Position numbers and translations under genes: made by a program
Part shown: in pieces, positions 44,988 to 52,586 of the stretch
How positions within the stretch are numbered: position 1 is the first letter of the stretch
Layout: every line of letters begins with the position of its first letter
NCBI GenBank assembly: GCA_002363865.1
Contig: DEWY01000011.1
Span: 109,225-173,224, forward strand
Direction of reading: 5' to 3'
Origin: Caulobacteraceae bacterium UBA3198
GTDB taxonomy: Bacteria > Pseudomonadota > Alphaproteobacteria > Caulobacterales > Caulobacteraceae
DNA length: 64,000 nt
Notes under the pieces: model-generated
Databases searched by the model: none
The model's input: the letters and a program-made list of their open reading frames with translations, nothing else
Told to the model about the DNA's origin: nothing

Positions 44988-47768
44988 TTGATCGGCTTCG
45001 ATTCCAACCTGCTGGTAAACTACTACCAGTCCAAGTTGACCGGAATTGGCGGGGCGTCGACCTCGTCGACGAGCGGAGTCGCGACCAAGTATGCGCCTAC
45101 AGCGCCGTGGTCGCCCCAGGCGACGCCGATCGATTCCTCAGCCCTGCTCAAGGCGGCGCTCCAGGGTTCCAGGCTCATTGACGAGGGCGCAGCCAGTCTC
45201 GATCTGTCCGGGGCGAGCTCCGATTACAAGAAGCTGTTCGCTCTCTACCAGGGGCTCGGCACCCTCACGGCCCTGGCTGAGAAGGCGAACGCCAAGAATC
45301 TGACCAGCTTCGATTCCTCCCGTGTGCTGGCGGCCTTCACCAAGGGCATGGCGGAGGTGGCAAGCTACGTGGACAAGGCCAGCTTCGACAACGTGCGGCT
45401 TGGCTTTGCTGAGGTGGCCGACAGCGCCCGCGCGACCATCGGCATCTCCCGGGCCAAGACGGAGTATGTCACCGCGCCACTGGTCTCCGGCGTCGCCGAT
45501 AGCGCCGTCCCGGCCTTCGACGGCGATGTGCGCTTCAATATCGCCGTGCAGCAGATCAATTCCAGCCAGACGATCCAGATCGATCTGGCCGAGATGGGCG
45601 CCCAGACCCGCACCCTGCCGAATGTGATCAATCACATCAACGCCAAGCTGGAAGCCGCGGGCGTGACGACGAGATTCGCCCAGGAGCGGATCCCCGGCGC
45701 CGAGCGCTCCTACCAGTCCGGCGGCAAGACCATCAAACTGGCCCCGGCGCCGGATCAATGGGCCTTGAAGGTCAAGACCGACATCACCGAGAAGGTCAGC
45801 TTCTCTGCGGTGGCGGCCGCCCCGGCGGTCTACCTGACCCAGAAGGTGGGCGACCCCGACCCGGACGGCAAGGCCGACACTCAGGACGGCGTCCAGGTCA
45901 ACCAACTGCTGAAGTTTCAGGCCGAGTCCGGCACGGTGCCTGCACCGCTGCAGCCGGCCGGCGAGGCCAACTGGGTCGAAGGACGGATCTTCGCCAAGCC
46001 CCTCGAGGGGGCGATCGAGACCGTCCGCGCCACTCAGGTGGGCGCCGATGGCTCTGTCTATGTGCTGGCCGATATCACCGGCCCCACTGGGGGGCAGTCC
46101 ATCAAGGGTGAGCGCGACGTCGCGCTGATGAAGTACGATTCGGCCGGCGCGCTGGTCTACACCCGGGTCCTGGGCGCGGCCGAGGACGCCAAAGGCCTGG
46201 CGCTCGCCGTCTCGGCCGATGGCCAGGTGGCGGTGGCCGGCTCGGTCACCGGCGGGCTGAACGGCGCCGTGGACGGCCCCCTGAATTCCAGCACCTCCGC
46301 CGCCCTGGCCGACAAGAGCGACAGCTTTGTGACCGTGTTCAACGCCAAGGGCGAGGAACTCTGGACCGCCCGGCGCGGCGCGCGGCTGGAGGACGAGGCG
46401 AGCCAGATCGCGTTTGGCGCCGACGGCAATGTTTATGTGGCCGGCCGCGCCAAATCCACCATGCCAGGAACCACCGCCCTCGGCGGCTGGGACTCCTATG
46501 TCGAAGGCTTCAGCGTCAACGCCAAGGGCGAGCCGCAGGCCCTGTTCACACAGTCCTTCGGAACCGCCGCTGACGATCGGCCGGCGGGCCTGGTGGTCGA
46601 TGGGACCGCCCTGGTGACCGCCAGCGTCGAGGACGGCCGGGCCGTGGTGCGGCGCTTCGACATCTCCGGCGGCGCGCCGGTCCAGACCGCCATGCGCGAT
46701 CTGGGAGATCTCGAAGGCGGGGCCATCACCGGCCTGGCGCTGGATGGCGGCCAACTGGTGATCGCCGGGTCGACCCGCAATGCGGCCCTCGGCGCGGGGA
46801 CAGTCACCCGGGCCCATGCAGGCGGGGTGGACGCCTTCGCCGCCCAGATTTCCGCCGACCTGACGACGAGTCCCGCCGATGCAGTGGCCTATTATGGCGG
46901 GGCAGGGGACGACCGGGCCGCCGGTCTCGCCGTCTCGGGCGGCCAGGTCTGGATCACCGGCGAGGCCGGCGGGGCCTTACCCGACCTGACGACCATGGGC
47001 GAGGCCGACGGCTTTCTGGCCCGGCTGGACATCGCCGCCGGCGCCGTGGACTGGGCCCAGCAGTTCACCGGCAAGGATGGTCACGCCGTCCCCGGCTCCA
47101 TCGCCATCGCGCAGCAGGGCGCCAGCGTCCTCGACCGGCTTGGGCTGCCTACGGGCGAGATCAGCTTCAGTGGCTCGTCAAAGCTGACGGCCGTCAGCGC
47201 CCTGCGGGCCGGCGACCAGTTCAACATCGCCGTCAATGGGGGCCGGCCCAAGGCTATCTCCATCGCTGTTGACGAGACCCTTGAGAGCCTCATGCTCAAG
47301 ATCCGCCGCGCGACGGGCTTCCAGGTGAAGGTGGACACCGCCGTCACCGAGGGCGTTCGTCGGCTACAGATCAAGCCCCTGAACGACCGCTCGGTGATCG
47401 AGCTGACGCCGGCGGCGGAGGGCCAGGACGCCCTGTCGATTCTGGGCCTGAAGGAAGGCGTCGTGCGCGCCAGCAAGATCGAGGACGGCAAGACCGTCGC
47501 CGCCGACGGCAAGGCGACCTTCTATGGCCTTGGTATGCACTCGGGGATCAACCTCAGCAGCCCGGAACAGATCCGCCACGCCCTGGCCGAGCTCACCCAG
47601 GCCCAGGGCGTGATCCGCAAGATCTATTCCGACCTGCGGGACGCCGCCACGCCCAAGAGCGTGCTGGCCCAGCGGGAGGCCGCCAGCAGCGGCCAGGCGC
47701 CAGCCTATATGACCGCCCGCATCGCCAACTATCAGGCGGCCCTAGATCGACTGACCGGCGGCGGATAG
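44988..47768 (+). CDS. FlaEY-like flagellar regulatory protein with beta-propeller repeats
   Basis: 926 residues from a TTG at 44988, chosen because GAGGGGGA lies 3-4 bp upstream and MIGFDSNLLVNYYQSKLTG reads as a natural N-terminus; an ATG at 44952 adds 12 residues. The middle (about 330-690) has repeated SBBP-like blades (DGSVYVLADITGPTGGQS; DGQVAVAGSVTGGLNGAVDG; DGNVYVAGRAKSTMPGTTAL). It ends in a helical segment (VIRKIYSDLRDAATPKSVLA). A large FlaEY protein beside the flagellin cluster is known in C. crescentus and affects filament assembly; name by context and architecture. Confidence 0.75.
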   Translation: MIGFDSNLLVNYYQSKLTGIGGASTSSTSGVATKYAPTAPWSPQATPIDSSALLKAALQGSRLIDEGAASLDLSGASSDYKKLFALYQGLGTLTALAEKANAKNLTSFDSSRVLAAFTKGMAEVASYVDKASFDNVRLGFAEVADSARATIGISRAKTEYVTAPLVSGVADSAVPAFDGDVRFNIAVQQINSSQTIQIDLAEMGAQTRTLPNVINHINAKLEAAGVTTRFAQERIPGAERSYQSGGKTIKLAPAPDQWALKVKTDITEKVSFSAVAAAPAVYLTQKVGDPDPDGKADTQDGVQVNQLLKFQAESGTVPAPLQPAGEANWVEGRIFAKPLEGAIETVRATQVGADGSVYVLADITGPTGGQSIKGERDVALMKYDSAGALVYTRVLGAAEDAKGLALAVSADGQVAVAGSVTGGLNGAVDGPLNSSTSAALADKSDSFVTVFNAKGEELWTARRGARLEDEASQIAFGADGNVYVAGRAKSTMPGTTALGGWDSYVEGFSVNAKGEPQALFTQSFGTAADDRPAGLVVDGTALVTASVEDGRAVVRRFDISGGAPVQTAMRDLGDLEGGAITGLALDGGQLVIAGSTRNAALGAGTVTRAHAGGVDAFAAQISADLTTSPADAVAYYGGAGDDRAAGLAVSGGQVWITGEAGGALPDLTTMGEADGFLARLDIAAGAVDWAQQFTGKDGHAVPGSIAIAQQGASVLDRLGLPTGEISFSGSSKLTAVSALRAGDQFNIAVNGGRPKAISIAVDETLESLMLKIRRATGFQVKVDTAVTEGVRRLQIKPLNDRSVIELTPAAEGQDALSILGLKEGVVRASKIEDGKTVAADGKATFYGLGMHSGINLSSPEQIRHALAELTQAQGVIRKIYSDLRDAATPKSVLAQREAASSGQAPAYMTARIANYQAALDRLTGGG

Positions 47769-47913
47769 GCCGTTCTTGAAACCTTCGCAGGCTCGGTCTA
47801 GAGCCGGCCGGTGATCGCGCAGGCGGGTCCTGCGCACGGCTCAAGGGCAAATTTGTCGGCGCGTTTTGCCCGCCGATGTGGTCTTTGGCTGGAACCCCCG
47901 CGTGCGAGGCCCC

Positions 47914-48612
47914 ATGGATTTCCTGAACGACCGTCGCGTTGTGCTGTCCCTCGTCGGAGGGGCGCTGGCTCTGTTGGCCGGCATGGGCATTGCTGTCGGC
48001 CTGCTCGCCCGCGGGGACGATGACGCGCCGGCCGAGCCTCCGCCCGCCTCCAAGGCGGGGCTGGTCGTCGAAACCACGGACATGGACGAGGGGCGGCTCG
48101 ACCCGGCGCGCCCCCTGCGGTGTTTCGTGAGCGGGCAGTTCGTCGGCGAAGTCACCCTCACCGAATGCGCCCAGCGTAATGGCGTGGCCACCGGCGCCCT
48201 GGATGTCGGGGTCGATGAGACCGGCGCCCTGGCGGCGGCCGATGCGGCCGGCACCGTGCTGACGCCCCTGCCTCCCCCGGTGGAGACCGTAACCCCGGCC
48301 GCCGCCACGCCTGGCGCCTCGGCCCCGCCAGCCAGCACGCCAGGCCCCAGCGCCCAGATTGCGCCGGCGGGCGCCTGCTGGCGTTATACCGACGCCGAAT
48401 GGCGCCGCCTGCCTGGCGATATGACCCTCAACGCCTGCGTCCAGGCCCTGTTCGCTGGCCGTTGTGAAAGCCCCGGCGGCGCGACCTATGGCCGCTGGAT
48501 GCAGCAGACCCTGCGTCTGGTGCCCGGGCGTGTGGAGGTTTCTGCCGACAATCGTCGTTTCCGCACCCTGGCCGACCAGGGTTCAGGCTGCGCCATCGCA
48601 CCGATCGGTTGA
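47914..48612 (+). CDS. Hypothetical membrane-anchored protein
   Basis: 232 residues from the ATG at 47914. An N-terminal membrane helix (VVLSLVGGALALLAGMGIAV) is followed by a mostly periplasmic domain with four or more cysteines: LRCFVSGQFVGEVTLTECAQ, a Pro/Ala-rich spacer, then GACWRYTDAEWRRLPGDMTL, NACVQALFAGRCESPGG and SGCAIAPIG. Paired cysteines suggest disulphides. No family recognised. It follows the FlaEY-like gene by 145 bp; a flagellar link is not shown. Confidence 0.75.
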   Translation: MDFLNDRRVVLSLVGGALALLAGMGIAVGLLARGDDDAPAEPPPASKAGLVVETTDMDEGRLDPARPLRCFVSGQFVGEVTLTECAQRNGVATGALDVGVDETGALAAADAAGTVLTPLPPPVETVTPAAATPGASAPPASTPGPSAQIAPAGACWRYTDAEWRRLPGDMTLNACVQALFAGRCESPGGATYGRWMQQTLRLVPGRVEVSADNRRFRTLADQGSGCAIAPIG

Positions 48613-48651
48613 GGCTTCGCCCCCGCGGAGATCTGCGTGTAGGATTTGGTC

Positions 48652-49038
48652 ATGTTGAGAACCGCCATCCTCCTGGGCGTCTGCGCCCTCGCGCTCGCCG
48701 CCTGCCAGAAGCGCACCTACCCCCCTGGAGACCCCGGGGTCTGCTATCAGGTGGTCCGGACCCCAGAGGGCGCATTGAAGTACAACAGGATCCCCGGGAC
48801 GCAGCCGGACCTGGAGCACTGCGCCGCGGCGCTCGAGGCCATCCGGATCCGCTTCCTGCAGATGGGCGGCTCCACCCGCACCCTAGTGGGCGCCTATCAG
48901 GGGAATTTCATCTTCGTCCAGCGCGAGGGCATCTTCACCTCTCGCGCCTGGGAGCAGAATCGATATCTGGCCCTGGTGCGCACCGGCGACGGGCGCCTGG
49001 CCATTCCGGGCGCCATGCCGCAACAACCGGCGCCCTGA
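48652..49038 (+). CDS. Putative small lipoprotein
   Basis: 128 residues from the ATG at 48652. Signal MLRTAILLGVCALALAACQK with lipobox LAAC. The mature part is about 110 residues with two cysteines (GVCYQVVRTPEGALKYNRIP; LEHCAAALEAIRIRFLQMGG) and a beta-rich end (LVGAYQGNFIFVQREGIF). Function unknown. Confidence 0.75.
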   Translation: MLRTAILLGVCALALAACQKRTYPPGDPGVCYQVVRTPEGALKYNRIPGTQPDLEHCAAALEAIRIRFLQMGGSTRTLVGAYQGNFIFVQREGIFTSRAWEQNRYLALVRTGDGRLAIPGAMPQQPAP

Positions 49039-49138
49039 GAACGTATGTGGAACATTGGCGTTGATCACGCCGGCCTGCGGCGCTAGCCTTCGCGCTTGCC
49101 GAGGTTTTTCTTTCTTCTAGAGCTTCAAGGACAGCGAC

Positions 49139-49612
49139 ATGGCGGGCAGCGTCAACAAGGTCATTCTGGTCGGCAATCTGGGTGCTGACCCGGAAATCCG
49201 CGCCCTGTCATCCGGCGACCGGGTGGCCAATCTTCGCATCGCGACTTCGGAAACCTGGCGCGACCGGTCCTCGGGCGAGCGCAAGGAGCGCACCGAATGG
49301 CACCGGGTGGTGATCTTCAACGAGAACCTTGTGAAGGTGGCTGAGAGCTATCTGCGCAAGGGCTCCAAGGTCTATATCGAGGGCGCCATCCAGACCCGCA
49401 AATGGACCGATCAGAGCGGGGTGGAGAAGTATTCCACCGAGATCGTGCTGCAGAAGTTCCGCGGCGAGTTGACCATGCTGGACGGCCGCGGCGGCGACAG
49501 CGACGACGGCGGCGGATCCGGCGGCGGCTTCTCCTCCAGCGGCCCCCGCAGCCAGCCGTCAGGCCCGCGAGAGGACTTCTCCGCCGACCTGGACGACGAG
49601 ATCCCCTTCTGA
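49139..49612 (+). CDS. ssb: Single-stranded DNA-binding protein
   Basis: 157 residues. OB-fold (about 1-112: NKVILVGNLGADPEIRALSS; KVYIEGAIQTRKWTDQSGVE), a Gly/Ser-rich linker, and the C-terminal acidic tip DLDDEIPF that binds partner proteins. It coats ssDNA in replication and repair. The upstream region has no uvrA nearby. Followed by a strong terminator. Confidence 0.97.
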   Translation: MAGSVNKVILVGNLGADPEIRALSSGDRVANLRIATSETWRDRSSGERKERTEWHRVVIFNENLVKVAESYLRKGSKVYIEGAIQTRKWTDQSGVEKYSTEIVLQKFRGELTMLDGRGGDSDDGGGSGGGFSSSGPRSQPSGPREDFSADLDDEIPF

Positions 49613-49646
49613 TCCCGGACCTCCCCTGAGGACGAAACGGATAAAC

Positions 49647-49678
49647 AACGGCCGGTTCCCCGCGGAACCGGCCGTTTT
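49647..49678 (+). terminator. Strong terminator after ssb
   Basis: AACGGCCGGTTCC (49647-49659), loop CCGC, GGAACCGGCCGTT (49664-49676), running into TTTT. A perfect 13-bp stem. Confidence 0.92.
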
Positions 49679-49827
49679 CGTGCCGCCGGCCAGCTGAAAA
49701 TCCATGGTGAAGCCTACGCAGCCCTACCTAGGGGGAGAGCCCGAATGTCGGAGACGCCCGCCAGGGCCTATCAACGGCCTCAGTGAACTCGCCCTGGTGA
49801 CAGGGCTGCAGCTTGAGGACCCGCTCC

Positions 49828-50517
49828 ATGACCGCGCCCCTTGTCGACCTGTCTGTCCACCACGCGCCCAAGGGAGTGTCGGACGCCATCGCCCTGGGCT
49901 TCACCAAGCTGCTGCGGTTCACCGCCGACACCTTCTTCGCCAAGCGCTATGGCCACCGGGCCGTGGTCCTGGAGACTGTCGCGGCTGTGCCCGGGATGGT
50001 CGGCGCCACCATCAACCACCTGAGCTGCCTGCGGCGCATGTGCGACGACAAGGGCTGGATCAAGACCCTGATGGACGAGGCCGAGAACGAGCGGATGCAC
50101 CTGATGACCTTCATTGAGGTCGCCAAGCCCACCGCCTTCGAACGGTTCGTCGTCGTCGCCGTCCAGTGGGTCTTCTACCTGTTCTTCTTCGCCCTCTATC
50201 TGGTCTCGTCGAAGACCGCCCACCGGGTGGTGGGCTATTTCGAGGAAGAGGCGGTGATCAGCTACACCCACTATCTCGCCGAGCTTGATGAAGGCCGCTC
50301 GCCCAACGGACCGGCGCCTGAGATCGCCAAGCGCTATTGGGGCCTGCCGGACACTGCGACCCTCCGCGACGTGGTCATGGTGGTCCGGGCCGACGAAGCC
50401 CACCACCGGGACGTCAACCACAGCTTCGCCAATGAGATCGCTGGCCTGCCCACGGGCGAGATCGCCCCGTGCCCGCCGCACGAGGAGCTGAAGCCGGCCT
50501 GGAGATCGGCCGCCTGA
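49828..50517 (+). CDS. Alternative oxidase (cyanide-insensitive ubiquinol oxidase)
   Basis: 229 residues from the ATG at 49828 with GAGGA upstream. Di-iron carboxylate ligands of the AOX family are present: Glu in LETVAAVPGMVGATINHL, EXXH in DEAENERMHL, Glu in YFEEEAVISYTHYL, and EXXH in RADEAHHRDVNH. A hydrophobic membrane-binding stretch lies between (VQWVFYLFFFALYLVSS). It oxidises ubiquinol and reduces O2 without pumping protons. Standing alone between terminators, it must be separately regulated. Confidence 0.93.
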   Translation: MTAPLVDLSVHHAPKGVSDAIALGFTKLLRFTADTFFAKRYGHRAVVLETVAAVPGMVGATINHLSCLRRMCDDKGWIKTLMDEAENERMHLMTFIEVAKPTAFERFVVVAVQWVFYLFFFALYLVSSKTAHRVVGYFEEEAVISYTHYLAELDEGRSPNGPAPEIAKRYWGLPDTATLRDVVMVVRADEAHHRDVNHSFANEIAGLPTGEIAPCPPHEELKPAWRSAA

Positions 50518-50547
50518 GGCCGTCGCCAACCAAGTTCGACTGAGAGG

Positions 50548-50575
50548 AGGGGCGGCGCTCAGCGCGTCGCCCCTT
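50548..50575. terminator. Hairpin between convergent alternative oxidase and ClC genes
   Basis: AGGGGCG/CGCCCCT arms with an inner GCGC pairing, 5-nt loop, flanked by TTCG. Located 10 bp from the ClC stop. Confidence 0.6.
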
Positions 50576-50585
50576 CGTTATGTCC

Positions 50586-51920
50586 TCAGCCCGGTTGCCG
50601 GGGGCTGAGCCGCCAGACCTCGGCCAGCAGGTGATAGATGGGCGTCGGCATGATCAGGGCCGAGACCCAGCGCGCCAACAGGGACGTCAGCATCAGCGGG
50701 GCGACGAGGCCTGGATCGCGGGTCATCTCCATGAGGATCACCGCGCTGGTCAGGGGCGCCTGGACCACCCCTGAGAGATAGCCGGCCATGCCCAGGACGA
50801 CGGCTTCGCGACCGGCGAAAGCCAGATAGGTCTCAGACAGCGCGCCGCCCAGGCCTGCGCCGATGGCCAGGGACGGGGCGAAGATGCCGCCTGGCGCGCC
50901 GGACACCGCCGCGGCTAGGGTGGCCATGAATTTCCAGCCGGCCAGGTTGAGGCCGCCGCCCGCGTCCCCGTGCAACAGGGCCCGGGCCTCATGGTAACCG
51001 GCGCCGAAGGTGACGCCGCCGGAGGCCAGCGCGCAGACCGCCGCCACCAGCCCGCAGAGGAAGGCGAACAGCACCGGCCGTCCCCGCCGCCAGCGTGTGA
51101 GGGGATTGTCCCTTGGCCCGATGACCCAGGCCAGGGCCCGCGAAAAGAGGCCGCCAGTGAGCCCTCCGACCACCCCAAGCACAGGCGCGGCGAGCCAGGC
51201 CGCGCGCAGGTCGGAGTCCCGACCCAAGGCCCCGAAATAGGCGTAGTCCCCCTGCAGGGCGTAGGCCGTGAAGCCGGCGACGACGACGACCAGGATGACG
51301 GTGGTGTGGGTGCGCCGCTCGAAGCTCCGGCCCAGCTCCTCCAGGGCGAAGACCACCCCGGCGATCGGCGTGTTGAAGGCGGCGGCCACCCCGGCGGCGC
51401 CGCCGGCGATGATCATCGCCCGGCGGCCCGGACCACCAGTCAGGCCTCGGGTCAGGGTGCGCGTGATGCCGGCGGCCACCTGGACAGTTGGTCCCTCGCG
51501 GCCGATCGAAGCGCCGCAGATCAGCATCCAGGCGGCGAGGACCACCTTCCAGGCTGCTGTGCGCAGGGTGACGCGCCGGCCGCCCCAACGGCCCCGCCAC
51601 CTCTGTTCGGCCGCAGCGATCACCTGGGGGATGCCGCTGCCGGCGGCCTCCGGGGCGAACCGGCGCGTCAGCCACACGGCGACCGCAAAGCCCATCGGCA
51701 GCAGCATGACCGCAAATTCCGGCCGCGCCGCATAGAGGCTGGCCTGGGCCTCCATGGCCCAGTCGCACAGGCGCGCGAAATAGGCCGCGGCCAGCCCCGC
51801 CAGCACCGAAACCACGACAATCAGGCCCATGCGCCAGGCATGTCGCGCCTGAAGTTGGGCGGCGATCAGCCGACGGCGCCCGCTCAGGCGTCGCAGATAA
51901 GGGGGCAGGGGCCAGCGCAC
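50586..51920 (-). CDS. ClC-family chloride channel / H+-Cl- antiporter
   Basis: 444 residues, about ten or more membrane helices. The ion-pathway signatures are intact: GSGIPQVIAAAEQRW, GREGPTVQVAAGI (including the gating glutamate) and GAPGGIFAPSLAIGAGLGG. The gating glutamate is compatible with proton-coupled antiport, as in E. coli ClC proteins. Bacterial ClC antiporters support extreme acid resistance. Monocistronic. Confidence 0.93.
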   Translation of the reverse strand: MRWPLPPYLRRLSGRRRLIAAQLQARHAWRMGLIVVVSVLAGLAAAYFARLCDWAMEAQASLYAARPEFAVMLLPMGFAVAVWLTRRFAPEAAGSGIPQVIAAAEQRWRGRWGGRRVTLRTAAWKVVLAAWMLICGASIGREGPTVQVAAGITRTLTRGLTGGPGRRAMIIAGGAAGVAAAFNTPIAGVVFALEELGRSFERRTHTTVILVVVVAGFTAYALQGDYAYFGALGRDSDLRAAWLAAPVLGVVGGLTGGLFSRALAWVIGPRDNPLTRWRRGRPVLFAFLCGLVAAVCALASGGVTFGAGYHEARALLHGDAGGGLNLAGWKFMATLAAAVSGAPGGIFAPSLAIGAGLGGALSETYLAFAGREAVVLGMAGYLSGVVQAPLTSAVILMEMTRDPGLVAPLMLTSLLARWVSALIMPTPIYHLLAEVWRLSPRQPG

Positions 51921-51963
51921 GGGGCCTTATGCCCCCGCGCGGTCAGGGGGACAACGGCGCCGG

Positions 51964-52410
51964 TTAGTCGGACGTCTCGGAGTCCTTCGGCGGGCAGACG
52001 TCGCCGATCCGGCGGGCCTCGGTGCTGGCGCGGCCGGAAATGGGAATGCCGGCGAAGGTGGTGGCGATATTGGCCGTCAGGTTGAAGCTGGTGGCGGTGA
52101 AGGCGCCTTCACCGGAGACGGCGACCTGACGACCCTTCTTGCTGACGCAGGTGCCCTTCAGCAGGATCTTGCCGCCGGCGAACGACTTGGTCGGATAGGT
52201 GCAGGTGTAGTGGCGGTTGCTCGGGCCCATCATGAACTTCTCCACGTCGGCCTTTGTCAGGCAACGCTTTTCCACATCCGTCGTGCGGATCGGCGAGAGC
52301 ATCCGGTTCGTGCTTTCCCAGTAGCCGGGCAGGATGGTGTCGGCCGCCGCCGCAGGGCCGGCCAGGGCCGCGAGGGCCAGTGCGAGGGGCGCAAGGCGTG
52401 TCATCTTCAT
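51964..52410 (-). CDS. DUF3617-like periplasmic protein
   Basis: 148 residues. Signal peptide MKMTRLAPLALALAALAGPA, cleaved near AAA-D. The mature protein begins ILPGYWESTNRMLSP, typical of DUF3617 (PGxWE), with RCLTKADVEKFMM and HYTCTYPTKSFAGGKILLKG. Four cysteines could form two disulphides. Function unknown. It lies between the ClC gene and the divergent gyrA. Confidence 0.8.
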   Translation of the reverse strand: MKMTRLAPLALALAALAGPAAAADTILPGYWESTNRMLSPIRTTDVEKRCLTKADVEKFMMGPSNRHYTCTYPTKSFAGGKILLKGTCVSKKGRQVAVSGEGAFTATSFNLTANIATTFAGIPISGRASTEARRIGDVCPPKDSETSD

Positions 52411-52586
52411 GTCCTGGTCAATCTAGGGAGCCGACTTAGCCCCTTCAACCTGAACCAATCCTGCACGGCGGCTGGCGCGCCCGACCCTTTCGGGGGCGGC
52501 CGTGGCCGTAAAGTTGGCGCATCGGTCTGGGAATGCTAACAACCCAGTTCCGAATTTGTGTCCGATTCTGACGGCTTTTCCCTGCT

